Source of the DNA: Triangularia verruculosa
Lineage: Eukaryota; Ascomycota; Sordariomycetes; Sordariales; Podosporaceae
Direction of reading: 5' to 3'
DNA: 64,000 nucleotides
NCBI GenBank assembly: GCA_033296885.1
Contig: MU863934.1
Coordinates: forward strand, 1-64,000
The notes beneath the pieces are model-generated. The model saw nothing but the letters and a program-made list of their open reading frames with translations, made no database searches and had not been told where the DNA came from. The stretch's first letter is position 1, and each line of letters starts with the position of its first letter. The translations under genes and the position numbers were made by a program. This document shows, piece after piece, positions 33,324-44,000 of the stretch.

Positions 33324-34109
33324 ATGAAGACTGCCTTCTTCTCCCTCTTTGCCCTCGCTACCTCGGTCATCGCCGGTCCCGTCGTGACTGAGAACCAGCT
33401 CGCCCCTCGCCAGCTCGAGAGCCAGGCCGACCAACTCGACACTCTCCTGGCCCTCGTCCAGACCCACACTGCCAACATCAGTATGCGTTCTTTTTTTCTT
33501 TCCCTTTTCCTTCCCTCCACCGTTATGATCCTTCGTTTCTTTTACTCACACTTGTCACAGACTCCACCACCGCCGCCGTCCAGGACAACCCGTCCGTTGA
33601 CCAGCAAAACGCCGCCGCCGCCGCCCTCGCCCCCGACTTCAACGCCATCACCAGCGCCCTCACCTCCGCCACCACCCTCCTCGCCAAGCGCGCCTGGGAG
33701 GACACCGTCCTCTTCGTCCGCACCGGCGGCGACGGCAAGGGTGATGGCGGCCACGGCGGCGGCAAGGACGGCCCCAACAAGTCCTGCGCCAAGGAGTGTC
33801 TCCTCGTCAAGATTGAGCTCCTGGTCTGGGAGATCGCCTGCACCATCAAGCTGGTGATTATCAAGCTCGGTTTGGGTGAGTCTTGTCATGATGAAATGCG
33901 CACCTAGGAAAGAAATGTTTTACTGATGATGGGGGGAACAAAAAATAGCTTGCGTCCTCCAGATCCTTACCCCCTTGCTCTTGGCCCTTGTCGGGTTGAT
34001 CAAGGCTCTCGACAAGGTCGTCCTCGGATTGGTGATCGTGGTCAAGGCCCTGTTGCACACGATCTTGGGCACTGTTGCTGGTGCTTTGCTTGCTCTTATC
34101 ATCTGGTAA
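33324..34109 (+). CDS. Small secreted protein with hydrophobic C-terminus
   Basis: Three exons (33324-33480, 33561-33875, 33949-34109) give 210 residues. A clear signal peptide (MKTAFFSLFALATSVIAG) starts the chain. A central stretch is Ala/Thr-rich, followed by a Gly/Asp/His segment (GGDGKGDGGHGGGKDG) and two cysteines in KSCAKECLL. The last ~65 residues are very hydrophobic (LLALVGLIKALDKVVLGLVI and TVAGALLALIIW), which could form membrane helices, so it may be secreted or held in a membrane. Introns have GTATGC and GTGAGT donors and CACAG and AATAG acceptors. Strong use of C-ending codons in the first exons suggests high expression. No family is recognised. Confidence 0.75.
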
Positions 34110-34829
34110 AAATGTTTGCCAGATGACCAACCCCTGCCGAGAGTGATGTAGGTATCAGGTTGTTGGACAAGAAAAGGTAATATGTAATACACGCTGCTGA
34201 TGGACTCGAGTGCTCATGGTGGTGGATCGTTGCAGAGCTGATGCTGGAAGTCGTCTGTCGTTTATGCTTCACGCTATCCTGTTGGTTATTTTACGTATTT
34301 TACATCTTTTAAGATACATACTTTCGTTAATCAATCTTATTACTTTCTTGTTTCGTTATCTTTCTCTGCGGAAATGACGAGGGGTAATCTTCTTTTTCAA
34401 AGGAGTATGGCTCACTCGGGGGTTATATAGAAGTGGACGCCAGGCAGAGCAACATCAAAGAGGGATTGGCAACTTTGAGACCTCGGGCTTACCTGAAGCC
34501 TTATTACTACTCCGTAAACCACATTGCACCTTACGTTTGAGCCAATAACTGTATCTTGGGACAGGTGGAGAAGGCTTGGAAGGTTGTCCAGTCTCCCCGT
34601 TATCGTTAGGGCGAGACGCTATACAGTGCTCTCTTCATCGTCTAAAGGACCCAGTTCAGCAAACCAAATCGAAACAAACACTTCATGAAAAAAACGGCAG
34701 ATTCGGGAAGGGACTTCGGCCGTATTACCGGCAACTCTTTCTACGATGCCAAAACTATCTTGCCTGACCCTAGATCATGCCAGCCTAGGCACTTCTCTGC
34801 CTGTTGGATCACCCGAGGCAGCCCACGTC
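34110..34829. other. Shared 3' region between two secreted-protein genes
   Basis: AT-rich 3' flank of the plus-strand gene. No additional gene is supported. Confidence 0.5.
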
Positions 34830-35611
34830 CTAGCAAAATTGCCCCTGAACCACCACCCTCCACTTGTCTCCAAAAGAGGCCTGGCCATTCACGTACCATT
34901 CCTCAGTAGTGGCATCGGTTCCCTTTTTCACCCGACATTTATCGCAAACAAACTGCGCTCCATCCGCGATCGCGTTCCACTGAACCTCCTTCTCATACGT
35001 ATTCTTTGCGAAAAGTTTGTCAGTTGCTGCCCCACACCACCACCTCTCACATCTCCCAGTCGAAGAAGCACTTACATCGTTGCACCATAAAATGGCCGCA
35101 TCGTAACTGCAGCTCACCCTCCCGCACTCGTTGGGGCCGGGCCCGTTCTTGGCCGTTCCGGGCTGTCGTCGGAGATACGCTATGCCGACTGCGATATCGC
35201 TCGTCTCGGGCATCAAGTTAGAGTCGGTCTTGCATGAAAAGGTGTATGGAGTCTCAGTCAAGACGGCGTTCATGGGTGACGTGCGGGTGGGAGCGAGAAG
35301 GCTATTCTCCATGAGGCGGGCGTGGTAGGTAGCGTTCCAGCCGGGGTACGAGGCTTCCATTTGGGCGATGGCTTCCTGGATGGTGCCGTTGACGGTCACT
35401 GTAGTGCTGTCCGGGGCGGTGAGGTCGATGGGGAAGTCCCATTGCATGGGGACAATGCGGTAGCCTGCGAGCAGGTCATTGGCAGGGGTGGGGGAGGAGT
35501 AGACGGCCTGGGAGGGCTGGATCAGTAGTTGATGATTGAAAAGGGTAAGTAGATGGGTTATACCTTAGAGAAGGCCAGGAAACTGGCGAGGAGAGTCGGG
35601 ATAGACCACAT
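34830..35611 (-). CDS. Small cysteine-containing secreted protein
   Basis: Exons 35611-35564, 35507-35076 and 35003-34830 give 217 residues. Residues 1-16 (MWSIPTLLASFLAFSK) plus the following AVYS form a signal peptide. The mature chain has TIQEAIAQMEASYPGWNATY, then cysteines at CKTD, NECGRVSC, LWCND and FVCDKC and a final C, enough for about four disulfides. Splicing is well supported: the first intron ends CTACTGATCCAGCCCTCCCAG, and the second has GTAAGT, ACTGAC and GCAAAG. It joins LWCND to NTYEKEVQWN and removes a stretch that would otherwise add two cysteines. Likely extracellular. Effector-like or antimicrobial roles are possible but unproven. It lies convergent with the other small secreted-protein gene. 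Confidence 0.8.
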
Positions 35612-36754
35612 ATTGTTGGGTTCAGCCGCGAGTTGACGCTTTTGGGTATGATAGAAGTGTGCGTGGAAAGATTTGGGCGAGGTTGTTGGTTCTTTTATGG
35701 AAGACAAATTGGCTGTTGTGTGGGGGGCAAGGGGGGCAAAAGAGCAACAACTCTCGAACTTGGCCTTTGACGGAGCAACTGAGAGGACTTGAACAAGATC
35801 GAGTTAGATGAGCCAGATGACGCCCAAGTCCCCACTATACGGCCGAATTCGACAATGAGAGCAGCACTCGCAGTTGCCGTCTGAATTTTTCAAGGCAAGT
35901 GTGCTCCGTGAGCGTGACCCAGAACGACGGTAACGTGCCCGATGGGACTTGCTCAAGAATCCCATTCGATACTGCCTTTCCATTCTAGCGTGCACGTCAT
36001 TCACTTCGAGACAAATATTCACTACAAGGTGAGCAGGGGAACCCACCCCGGTGAGGAGCTTTTAGGCATTGAGACGGTTTTTCAATTGCTCCTTCTCTCT
36101 GTAATGAAGGTTCTCATCAGTCTTGGCGGAGAGGAAGGCGAGCAACAACCTCCTCGGCTCCGACATTCGCTTAATAAATCTTTCCCGGTTTTATCTTTGG
36201 GTAAGCCCCGTCTTGCCGTTGGTGAAGCTCAATGACCTGGTCTGTGGGTGATTTGAATATCAAACGCGAAGATCTGCGGCTCTTTATGCAACAACTTTGC
36301 ATCAACCCCGTTTTCTATCACAGCTGTCACCCGTGCCGCCCTGCTGCTTAATTGAGCGATTCGAAGGATCGAGGGGGGTCTTGTCCCGATCTTGGGGCAC
36401 GGCACAACTCACACTCAATGCTGCATGCCTGCGTCAACTTCGAAGCGCTCAAGAGAAGGACCAATGCAAACGGCAGTTCTCTTGCCCACCCCTGATGTCT
36501 CTCCGGTTTGGAATTCTGACACCTCATAGACTACTTACTGTACCCAGCCATTGCCCCTTCCCGCCCCCCACGGATGATGTTGACGGGAGCTTTCTCTTCT
36601 CTGTTCTCCCCTTTCCGTCATTGACTCGTTCGATCATGACACCACAACGTACGATCTGGTGACAATTATTCGCGTGCAACCGAACATACAACGCCCTGGC
36701 CGGCGACAACATAAGGCCACCCTATTCAATCACCAACCATACCAGTGCAATATC
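35612..36754. promoter_or_regulatory. Divergent promoter region
   Basis: About 1.1 kb between the cysteine-containing secreted-protein gene (-) and a membrane-protein gene (+). It has pyrimidine-rich leader sequence near 36550-36750. No further gene is seen. Confidence 0.5.
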
Positions 36755-37642
36755 ATGGACGCTCCAGAAGCAGTCGGACCTCCCGTGAAGTCGCTCTCCC
36801 ACATATTTCGCCGGAACCAACTCAGGATCCACTCACCTGGGCCCTGGAGTCCGAGGAAATGGCCACCAAAGAGCCCGTTGGGAATGTATGAGTTCTCAAC
36901 CTCGTCCCAGGAAAAAGAAGAGGGCATTGGTGGGTTCGGCCGCAAAGTGGGCAGAGATGAGGATGGTAGAGAGCCCACGATTTGTGGCTTCCGACGACCG
37001 ACATTTTTCTTGAGTCTGGCGTTGGCGGCGGTGATCTTGGTGGCAATTGTTGGTGGAGGGGTAGCCGGGACCACGGCGGTTGCTAATGCGCAGAGGTACC
37101 TATGTCCTTCTCCACTTTCCCCGCCCCTTCTCTAGACATTCACTGAACCATGTCCATGGATTTTTAGGGAGTCCGCCTTGTGTCCCCTTCCGTCCATCCA
37201 GACCGTGACCATCACCCCAACTGCTACTTCGCTCTTCTCCCCTACCCCCACCGCCCTCGAAGCTATTACCGTTCCCCGCCTCGGTCTCCTAGACTTTGAC
37301 TGCGGCCGCATGGCCCTCTCACGGCAAATCATCACCCTCGGGAGCAATTCCTGGTCGTTCGACGTGAACTGCATGATGGATGTCAAGGGGGTTGGGGTAG
37401 ATCTTACAGGGATGACAAGCTATACTTTTGAAGATTGTATCAAAGCTTGCGCGATATACAACAACATGGCACGAAACAATACGTGTGTAGGGGTGGGCTT
37501 CAGCGCGAACTTGACGACAATCTTGCCAAAGGTGGGCGGGAATTGCTGGCTGAAGGGGTGGTTGCCGGAGATGAGCCCGGAGATGAATCTAGGCGCAGTA
37601 GGGGTTTTGGTGAGCTCGCCAAAGTTTATGAGTACGGGGTGA
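36755..37642 (+). CDS. Type II-like membrane protein with Cys-rich ectodomain
   Basis: Exons 36755-37095 and 37168-37642 (GTACCT donor, TTTTTAG acceptor) give 271 residues. A basic/Pro-rich cytosolic tail of about 80 residues precedes one transmembrane helix at 83-106 (FFLSLALAAVILVAIVGGGV). The outside part starts with a Ser/Thr/Pro stretch (TVTITPTATSLFSPTPTAL), then a domain with cysteines in DFDCGRM, VNCMMD, EDCIKACAIYNN, NTCVGVGF and NCWLKG. The order C..C..EDCIKACA..N..C.G..F....NCWLK resembles the PAN/apple-like fold of fungal surface proteins, which bind sugars or proteins. N-glycosylation sites are present (NNT, NLT). The ligand cannot be predicted. Confidence 0.75.
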
Positions 37643-38010
37643 GAAGCTGGTTTGAATGGAAGTGCCTAATGTTGGAGGGGTGCTTCATACCTGAGAGGAG
37701 ACGACTTGGAAATGTGGGCGTCAACAACCTGCAGTTTGGCATTTTTTTGTTGATTGGGAATGGTGTCGCAGATAGTTGATACCCAGTCTGGATGGCGGGG
37801 ATGCCGAGTGGGATCATGACTGTTTCTTGTCTGTCATCTTGTTGAATAGGGTAAGGTAAGGTATCTATGTACCCTGCGTATGGGCATTGAGACAAATGTA
37901 TGTAAATAGTCGAAGTGTTTAATTTCTTTTTTATAATATGCTTCTGTTGGTCTACCCAGCATAACCTATTGGGTCCCATTCATGGCAAATGAATTGAAAA
38001 CAGATGTTAT
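37643..38010. other. Intergenic spacer
   Basis: 3' flank of the membrane-protein gene. Nothing supported besides the tRNA-like element that follows. Confidence 0.5.
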
Positions 38011-38016
38011 GAGGGG

Positions 38017-38157
38017 AAAAAAATAAAAAGAACAAAGCATTGGAGGGGATTCGAACCCACTACCTACAAGCGAAGAGCTCCAGTGGCTTTCTCCGGACTT
38101 CTGTCACTGATGGCCAGTCAGTGCATACTCAGATACTAACCACTGAGCTACGGAGTG
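38017..38157 (-). ncRNA. tRNA-like Pol III element
   Basis: On the minus strand a perfect A box (TAGCTCAGTGGTTA, within 38135-38150) and a perfect B box (GGTTCGAATCC, 38047-38057) are 78 bases apart. The 3' side is followed within about 30 bases by T5 and T7 runs, as for Pol III termination. A D-arm-like hairpin (CTCAG/CTGAG) and an anticodon-arm-like hairpin (CACTGA-CTGGCCA-TCAGTG) form. The latter's loop would give a GGC (Ala) anticodon. But CTCCG at the 5' end pairs with CGGAG in the middle instead of with the sequence after the T arm, and about 45 extra bases separate the second hairpin from the T arm. It could be a tRNA with an insertion, a pseudogene or a distinct Pol III RNA. Confidence 0.5.
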
Positions 38158-38440
38158 ATAAGTTTCAACTACGTTAGCTACTTCGCTGAAAACCTAGAGC
38201 AGACCTGGCGTATATGTAGGCCCGCTCAGCGCCGTCGCCCTGGCCATCATCACTTGGCTGCTCTCTGCCAGGTGCCAGATGATGACCGTCAACGACTGTG
38301 GGTGCCATGGGTCATAAAAACACAAGGTGTTATCTCACTTACCCAATTCGGGCTTCAAAATTACGTGCCTTGATGCGTATCCGTATGCGCCCTCATATCT
38401 TCTAACCAACCAATTCTACCTGTCTAAAAAAACACACATT
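38158..38440. other. Spacer between tRNA-like element and GH3 gene
   Basis: No gene is seen; it holds the 3' flank of the GH3 gene. Confidence 0.4.
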
Positions 38441-41054
38441 CTATCTCAAAGAAATAACCGACTCCAACCTCAGGTCCCGGCTACTCGCCCCAACGTACAC
38501 CTTGTACTCCCCCCTCCTCATCCTCCACTGCTGCTCCACCACATCCCACACACTCAAGTCCCGCCTCGTCAGCTCAAACACCACCTGCCTTGCCTCTCCT
38601 GGCGCCAGAGTCCCGACCTTCTTGAAGCCGCGCAGCTGTCGGACCGGCGTCTTTTCATCTTTTTCCGGATCCGGCACGCCGAGATAAAGCTGCGCGACCT
38701 CTGCCCCGTGCAGGCCGCCCGTGTTGGTGACGTGACATCTCACCACCGCGACTACATCCCACAGGTCGGGGTGTCCGCCCTGGACGATATTCTTGTGTCT
38801 GTCAGGCCACTCCTCCATGTTGGTATTGGCCCGCGGTTGGACAGTAGTGTGGAGGGAGGAATATGAAAAGGAGGTGTAACTCAGCCCAAAGCCGAATTCA
38901 AACCTGGGGGTGATGTCGTCTCTGTCGAAGGCGCGATAATCGAGGAACACGCCCTCTCGGGAGAAGTCATCTTCGGGGAAATCCTCGTCTTCTGCTCCTG
39001 CGGGGTCAAGGACAGAGCCGTAGTCTTGCTCGGATTTCGCGACGGTGTATGGCAAGCGACCGGAGGGGTTGACGTCGCCCCAGAGGATGTCCACGAGACT
39101 GTTTCCTGATTCTTGCCCTGGGAGGCCGGCCATGATGACGGCTGTTACGTTGGGGTGGGTGATGAACGCTTCTACCAGGCGGATACCGGTGGAGTGAATG
39201 ACGACGATGGTGTTGCTGCACCAGCTAGCTACGTTGAGCACGAGGTCGTCGCTGAATTTGTCGGTGAGGTGCTTTCTGTCGAATGATTCAGAGGCGTATG
39301 AGTTGATGAAGACTGTGCAGACGTCTGCGTTGAGGTAGGGTGTGGGGTTGCCCGACCAGAAATCCCAGCGTAAAATGCCACCTTCTTTGCGGACGCGATG
39401 CTGGATGGCTTCAAACGGGCTGACCACGTACGGGGGCGTGGTGCTCCCCGATCCACCTCCGGTGATCAAAGTCCCATTGAATGTTTCCCATCCGTAATTC
39501 TCCTCATATCCGCCCCCGTAACGGTCCCTATTCGTCCACGGGCTCGCCTTAACTTGAGCATCATACCCAAACACACACACAAACCTCCTCTTCTTCCCCA
39601 ACGGCAGTGTCCCTTTTTCATTCTTCACCACCGCTGTCCCCGCCGCCCCGATCTCTCTGATCAAACCTCCATGATCGTCCATCACATCCACCGCTCCATG
39701 CTTCTCGAGATTATTCCAAATCGCCGTCTCTGGGTACCCCCTATCTTGCCCAAGGAAATACCAACCGGCCAGCAACCTTCTTGCCATATCATCAACCCTT
39801 TCCTCCGTCACACTCCCATTCTGCACCGCCTCCTGCAACTTCTCCCCCCAAAACCCCCTTCCCGGCATGACCAAATCCAACCCAGCATTCGCACTCCCCA
39901 CGCCCGAAACCTGCCCATCCCAGTCACTCACCACGAACCCTTCAAACCCCAGCTCCTGCTTCAACACCCCGTTCAACAACTTTGAATTCTGACACCCGTA
40001 AGAATGGTTTACCCTCTGATACGAACACATGACCCCTCCCATCCCCTCTTTCAACCCCTCCATAAACGGCCAGACATACAGCTCATGCAACGTCCTGTCA
40101 TCCACCTCGGCGCTCACCGCGTGCCTGTTGTTCTCCCAATCCCACCTCCTCCTCGTCTCCTGCTCATTGCCCACCCAGTGCTTCCCCACCGCCACCACAC
40201 CCTCCCCTTGCATCGCCTTGGCAACTTGTGCGAATAACTTGCCTGCCAGGTGTGGATCTGACCCTCCACCTTCCCAGTTCCGGCCGCCTTTGATGATACG
40301 TCCCATCGGGCCCGCCACAGGCCCGAGAGCAATGTGCACACCCCGGTTGTAAAACTCTCGACCTAGGGCGCGGCCGTAGAGGGTCATGAGGTCGGCGTCA
40401 AAGGTGGCGGCCAGGTGGATGCCGGCGGGGAAGGCCGAGACGTATTCCTGGCCGCGGAGGGAGGCGGGGCCGTCGGCGATGCATAGGGATGGGATGGAGA
40501 GACGGGGGATGGGGGCGGTGTTACCTACGCAGGGGCCGGGGTGGCCGATGGTGAGGTTGAGTTTTTCCGGAAGGGTGAGATTGGAAATAGTGAGCGAGGC
40601 GAGGAGGTAGGCTTGAGCCCAAATAGGGGTGGTGCCGTTGGCGATGGCTAAACGTTATTCGGGTTAGTCAGGTAGGTACGAGTCAACATGAAAGAACCTT
40701 ATGCATGTAGGTTAGGTTGATTGTGGCTGGGTAAGGTTTGTGGTACGAGTGGGTTAGGTTGGGTTACATTTGGAAATGTATTGTGTGTGGTAGGTAGATC
40801 ATAGTAGGGCTGAACACTCATCACAGGTTGAACATGGGAAAAAAGGGGTGTCACATACGGGCAGGATAAACTGGTGGACTGCGGCCATAGTAAGGCAGTT
40901 CTGACGGAGGTGTATATGCTGCGATAGAGTCCTTGTGTTCTTGCTCAATCAAGATTGGCCTCTGGTGATTTCGAGTTGGGTTGGGGTTGGCGAGGGTTTG
41001 AATAGCAGAAAGCACCGAGACGATGGCCTTCTTGGGGCTCAGCTTCCACTTCAT
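38441..41054 (-). CDS. GH3 family glycoside hydrolase (beta-glucosidase-like)
   Basis: Exons 41054-40859 and 40647-38441 give 800 residues. The junction reads SPPVYPAPIANGTTPIWAQAY. The N-terminus (MKWKLSPKKAIVSVLSAIQTLA) can serve as a signal peptide. GH3 hallmarks: LNLTIGHPGPCVGN, CIADGPASLR, GKHWVGNEQE (catalytic-fold K-H at 221-222) and GFVVSDW with the presumed nucleophile Asp307. A C-terminal sandwich (IRLVEAFITHPNVTAVIMAG and GNSLVDILWGDVNPSGRLPY) and a fibronectin III-like end (NTGGLHGAEVAQLYLGVPDP) complete a full-length enzyme. It should cleave beta-linked glucosides outside the cell and so help in plant-wall breakdown; exact specificity is not visible. The single 211-bp intron (GTATGT..CTAAC..TTTAG) is longer than others here. 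In-frame ATGs at 41156 and 41147 lie upstream; 41054 was chosen because it begins the signal peptide. Confidence 0.92.
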
Positions 41055-44000
41055 AGCCTTGCCACCTGGACCTGCATGGCCTCTTGAAGATCGTGGGGTT
41101 TGGCCCCAGAAGCTGGCATAGCGGCCAATGTTCTCCAAGCACTTCATGATAGGCACCTATGTGGTGTGCATGGCATATGTTCCGGTGGTGATTTATTGGG
41201 AGTAGCTGGTTGCTGTGAGATTTATGGATGATGAAATGAATGATTGTTCCTCTTGACCGCCTGTCGTTGTTTGTTGAGTAAGAGCTGCATGGTTGGGTTG
41301 CTGCTTGCCGGGGATGCAAGGTGCGGGCCGCGGTGTGGCCAGGGCGGGGTCGCTCCAGCGCGCCGGGACTCCATCATCAACCATCTCATCTTTGTTCCAA
41401 AAACCTCAAAGCTATACACCCTGTGAAGCCGGGAGCTCGTGTGGACGCCATGATGGGGAATGTAATGACCGATGTTTCATGATGCGAACCATCAAGCTCA
41501 TTCTCAGGGTCATCCCTCAAACTTGGGGGTGAGTCACGGAAGAGCAAGGTAATTCCATGCTCTGTCTGAAGCTCCAGGATAGCTTTATGTGACACCAAGC
41601 ACCCCCATCGAGCAGGTCGTCTCTCTAACCCAACCGCCCATCATGCATCTTGCCGTCGGCAGATAGCAGAGCTGAATCGTGGCAGCACGTAGACCCAATT
41701 GCAATAACGATTGGGAAATACCAAGCAGTTCCATCAATTAATTTTGGTCATGGAATAAAAAAAGCGGCAAATGAGCACCCCAATAAGGACCGCTTTCTCT
41801 CCCCACTCAAAACACTCAAAACCGGGTTGACAAACCGTTATCCCGTAGGCCTATCGCATCTCGCCCCGTCCCGCCCTCCGAGATTCCCACGTCAAGCCAC
41901 CAATATGCACAATCACCCTTGAGCCATCACCAGCCGGTTTGGCCACCATCAGAGATGAGGAAATCCGGGTTACAATTCTTGTGTCTCGGCCGGCAGGCTC
42001 ATAAAATGGCGGGCAAATGAACGGACGAGACACATGTACTACTTACTTCTCTGTTGCACGGAGGTGGGAAGTAGCTTCGGTGTGGAATACGAAGACACTC
42101 CATGATGATACCATGAGAATGCGTACGAGGCTCGATTGGGCTTCCATTTCTGATAATCTGCTTTTTTGCCGGATGGGTCGAGTCGGGGCGGGAAGCGCTT
42201 GACGCCATTGAGGTGCATTTTGCAAAGATGCCAAATGGCAATGGCAATCCCCATTGCCCCCCGCTCTCAGATATTCGATACCTATTATCACATTACCCCG
42301 CATGAGACGACGACGACAACGCGTCTTCGTGGAAATCCCCTGCACAAGCGCGTTCCGGGGTTTAGTGCTAGCTATCGGTGCATTCTCTGGCTGATGGTGG
42401 TGCGCTCGAGGAAATTGTCGTCACACAATAGGAATGTCGAATCCTAGCCTGTTATCTGGAAGAGAGTCAGGTGTTCATGTGGATGATGCCGTGCGACGGA
42501 ACACAACCTAAGAGTCCAAGGTGTGCAACCCGGGTCCGAGGACGAGAACGGGAGATTTATTGATCATTGGAAGTTGAGGGAGGAAAAAATAACAGTCCTC
42601 GCCGATATTCTCCCATCGTTGCAAGGCCCCGAGTCCAGAACTCCGGAGAAGCTTCTTCCCCCCGGTAGTGCACGCAGAAACGCGGAAAATCCCTTCCCTC
42701 TTCTGGTGCCTCCGAGGATCCGCTATCATATCTCTCCACCGCGGCCCGGAGATCGTTCCAAGGCAGCGGGAAAATTGCCTAGAATGTGCCACGAGGGAAT
42801 TCCCACCAACTTCCGAGTTTCAGCCTTGGTCAAAATGCCAAATGACACCCCCGGTTGACACTAGTACACAGTACCCAACACCCGACATTGGTTGGACCTT
42901 GGAAGATATCGAAGCTTTTGATGATGTGCCGGTCATAATGACGACGACGACATTGCCGAGCGATGGCGGCGGTGCCCGATATTGCGCGCGGTGGAGTTTT
43001 TGTTGACTATTTCGCATTTCTGAGCTCCAGAGCTGCGGACTCCAGTGGGGAGAAAAAAGACATTGCTTTTTTAGCTCTTTGGGTGAGGAGCAAGGAGGCA
43101 CAGGATTGATTGCTGGATTTTTTTGTTTTGGTTGGTGTCACCTGCACGACAAGAGGTCCAGAACAAACACCCTAGTCGGCGTGTTTTTGAGATTCCTTCT
43201 GTCGGCGCCGAGTGCGAGGCTTTGTGCTCCCATTCGAAGCCTCCGACGGCACCGCTAAGGCTCAGCAGATCGACAGTGTGGAAAAGAATAATGGCCTTGT
43301 CACAGGATGGAGCAGCTTTGTTTGTTCTTCCTTCAGCTCACCGAGATCGCGAGACACGCGCTATGATGCCTTTGCAGTTTGTTGGCTCTGGTCCCTCTTT
43401 CCCCTGCATACTGCGTGAAGCTGCCCTTTCTTTTGGGTTTTGTTGTGTTCTTCTGTCGGGTCTCGTGACCGAGTCCAGCAGATGGTGAATCGATTGCCCT
43501 GAAAAACCCAGGGGCCTCTCGTGGAGGTGGAGGTCACATCCCCGCGGGGCCACTCCTAATATGGTCAAGCGTCAGGAACAGCGGTTTTATTGGATCGCGG
43601 AAGCATTGACGGGCCCGTGATGGTGGGACGGATGTGCGCGGTTAACGGCCAGGGGGGTAGGGGCGTGGAAATAGCCGTCAGGGGAGGATGGTTTGTCAAA
43701 GGTTGGAACATTTTTGTTGACTTCTGACAGTGACTGAGACCCCCGAGCTGTCCCTTGGAAAGTTGGCTAATACAGTAATAATTGGTGATGTTCTCATGAA
43801 AGCCATCATCGGGACCTGCGTTGTGATATGCCTGGCCGAGGACCCAACCGGCCGTAGCATTTCCACTTTGTTATTTCTTTGCGGTCTGAGGGCAGAAAGG
43901 GAAACGAATGGGCGGGAGGCGCCAAAACGGGCTCGCTTGGCCGGCCCAATCGGGAAGAGATGCCATCACCATTGGCAAGGTGAAATTGGGACCATTTCTT

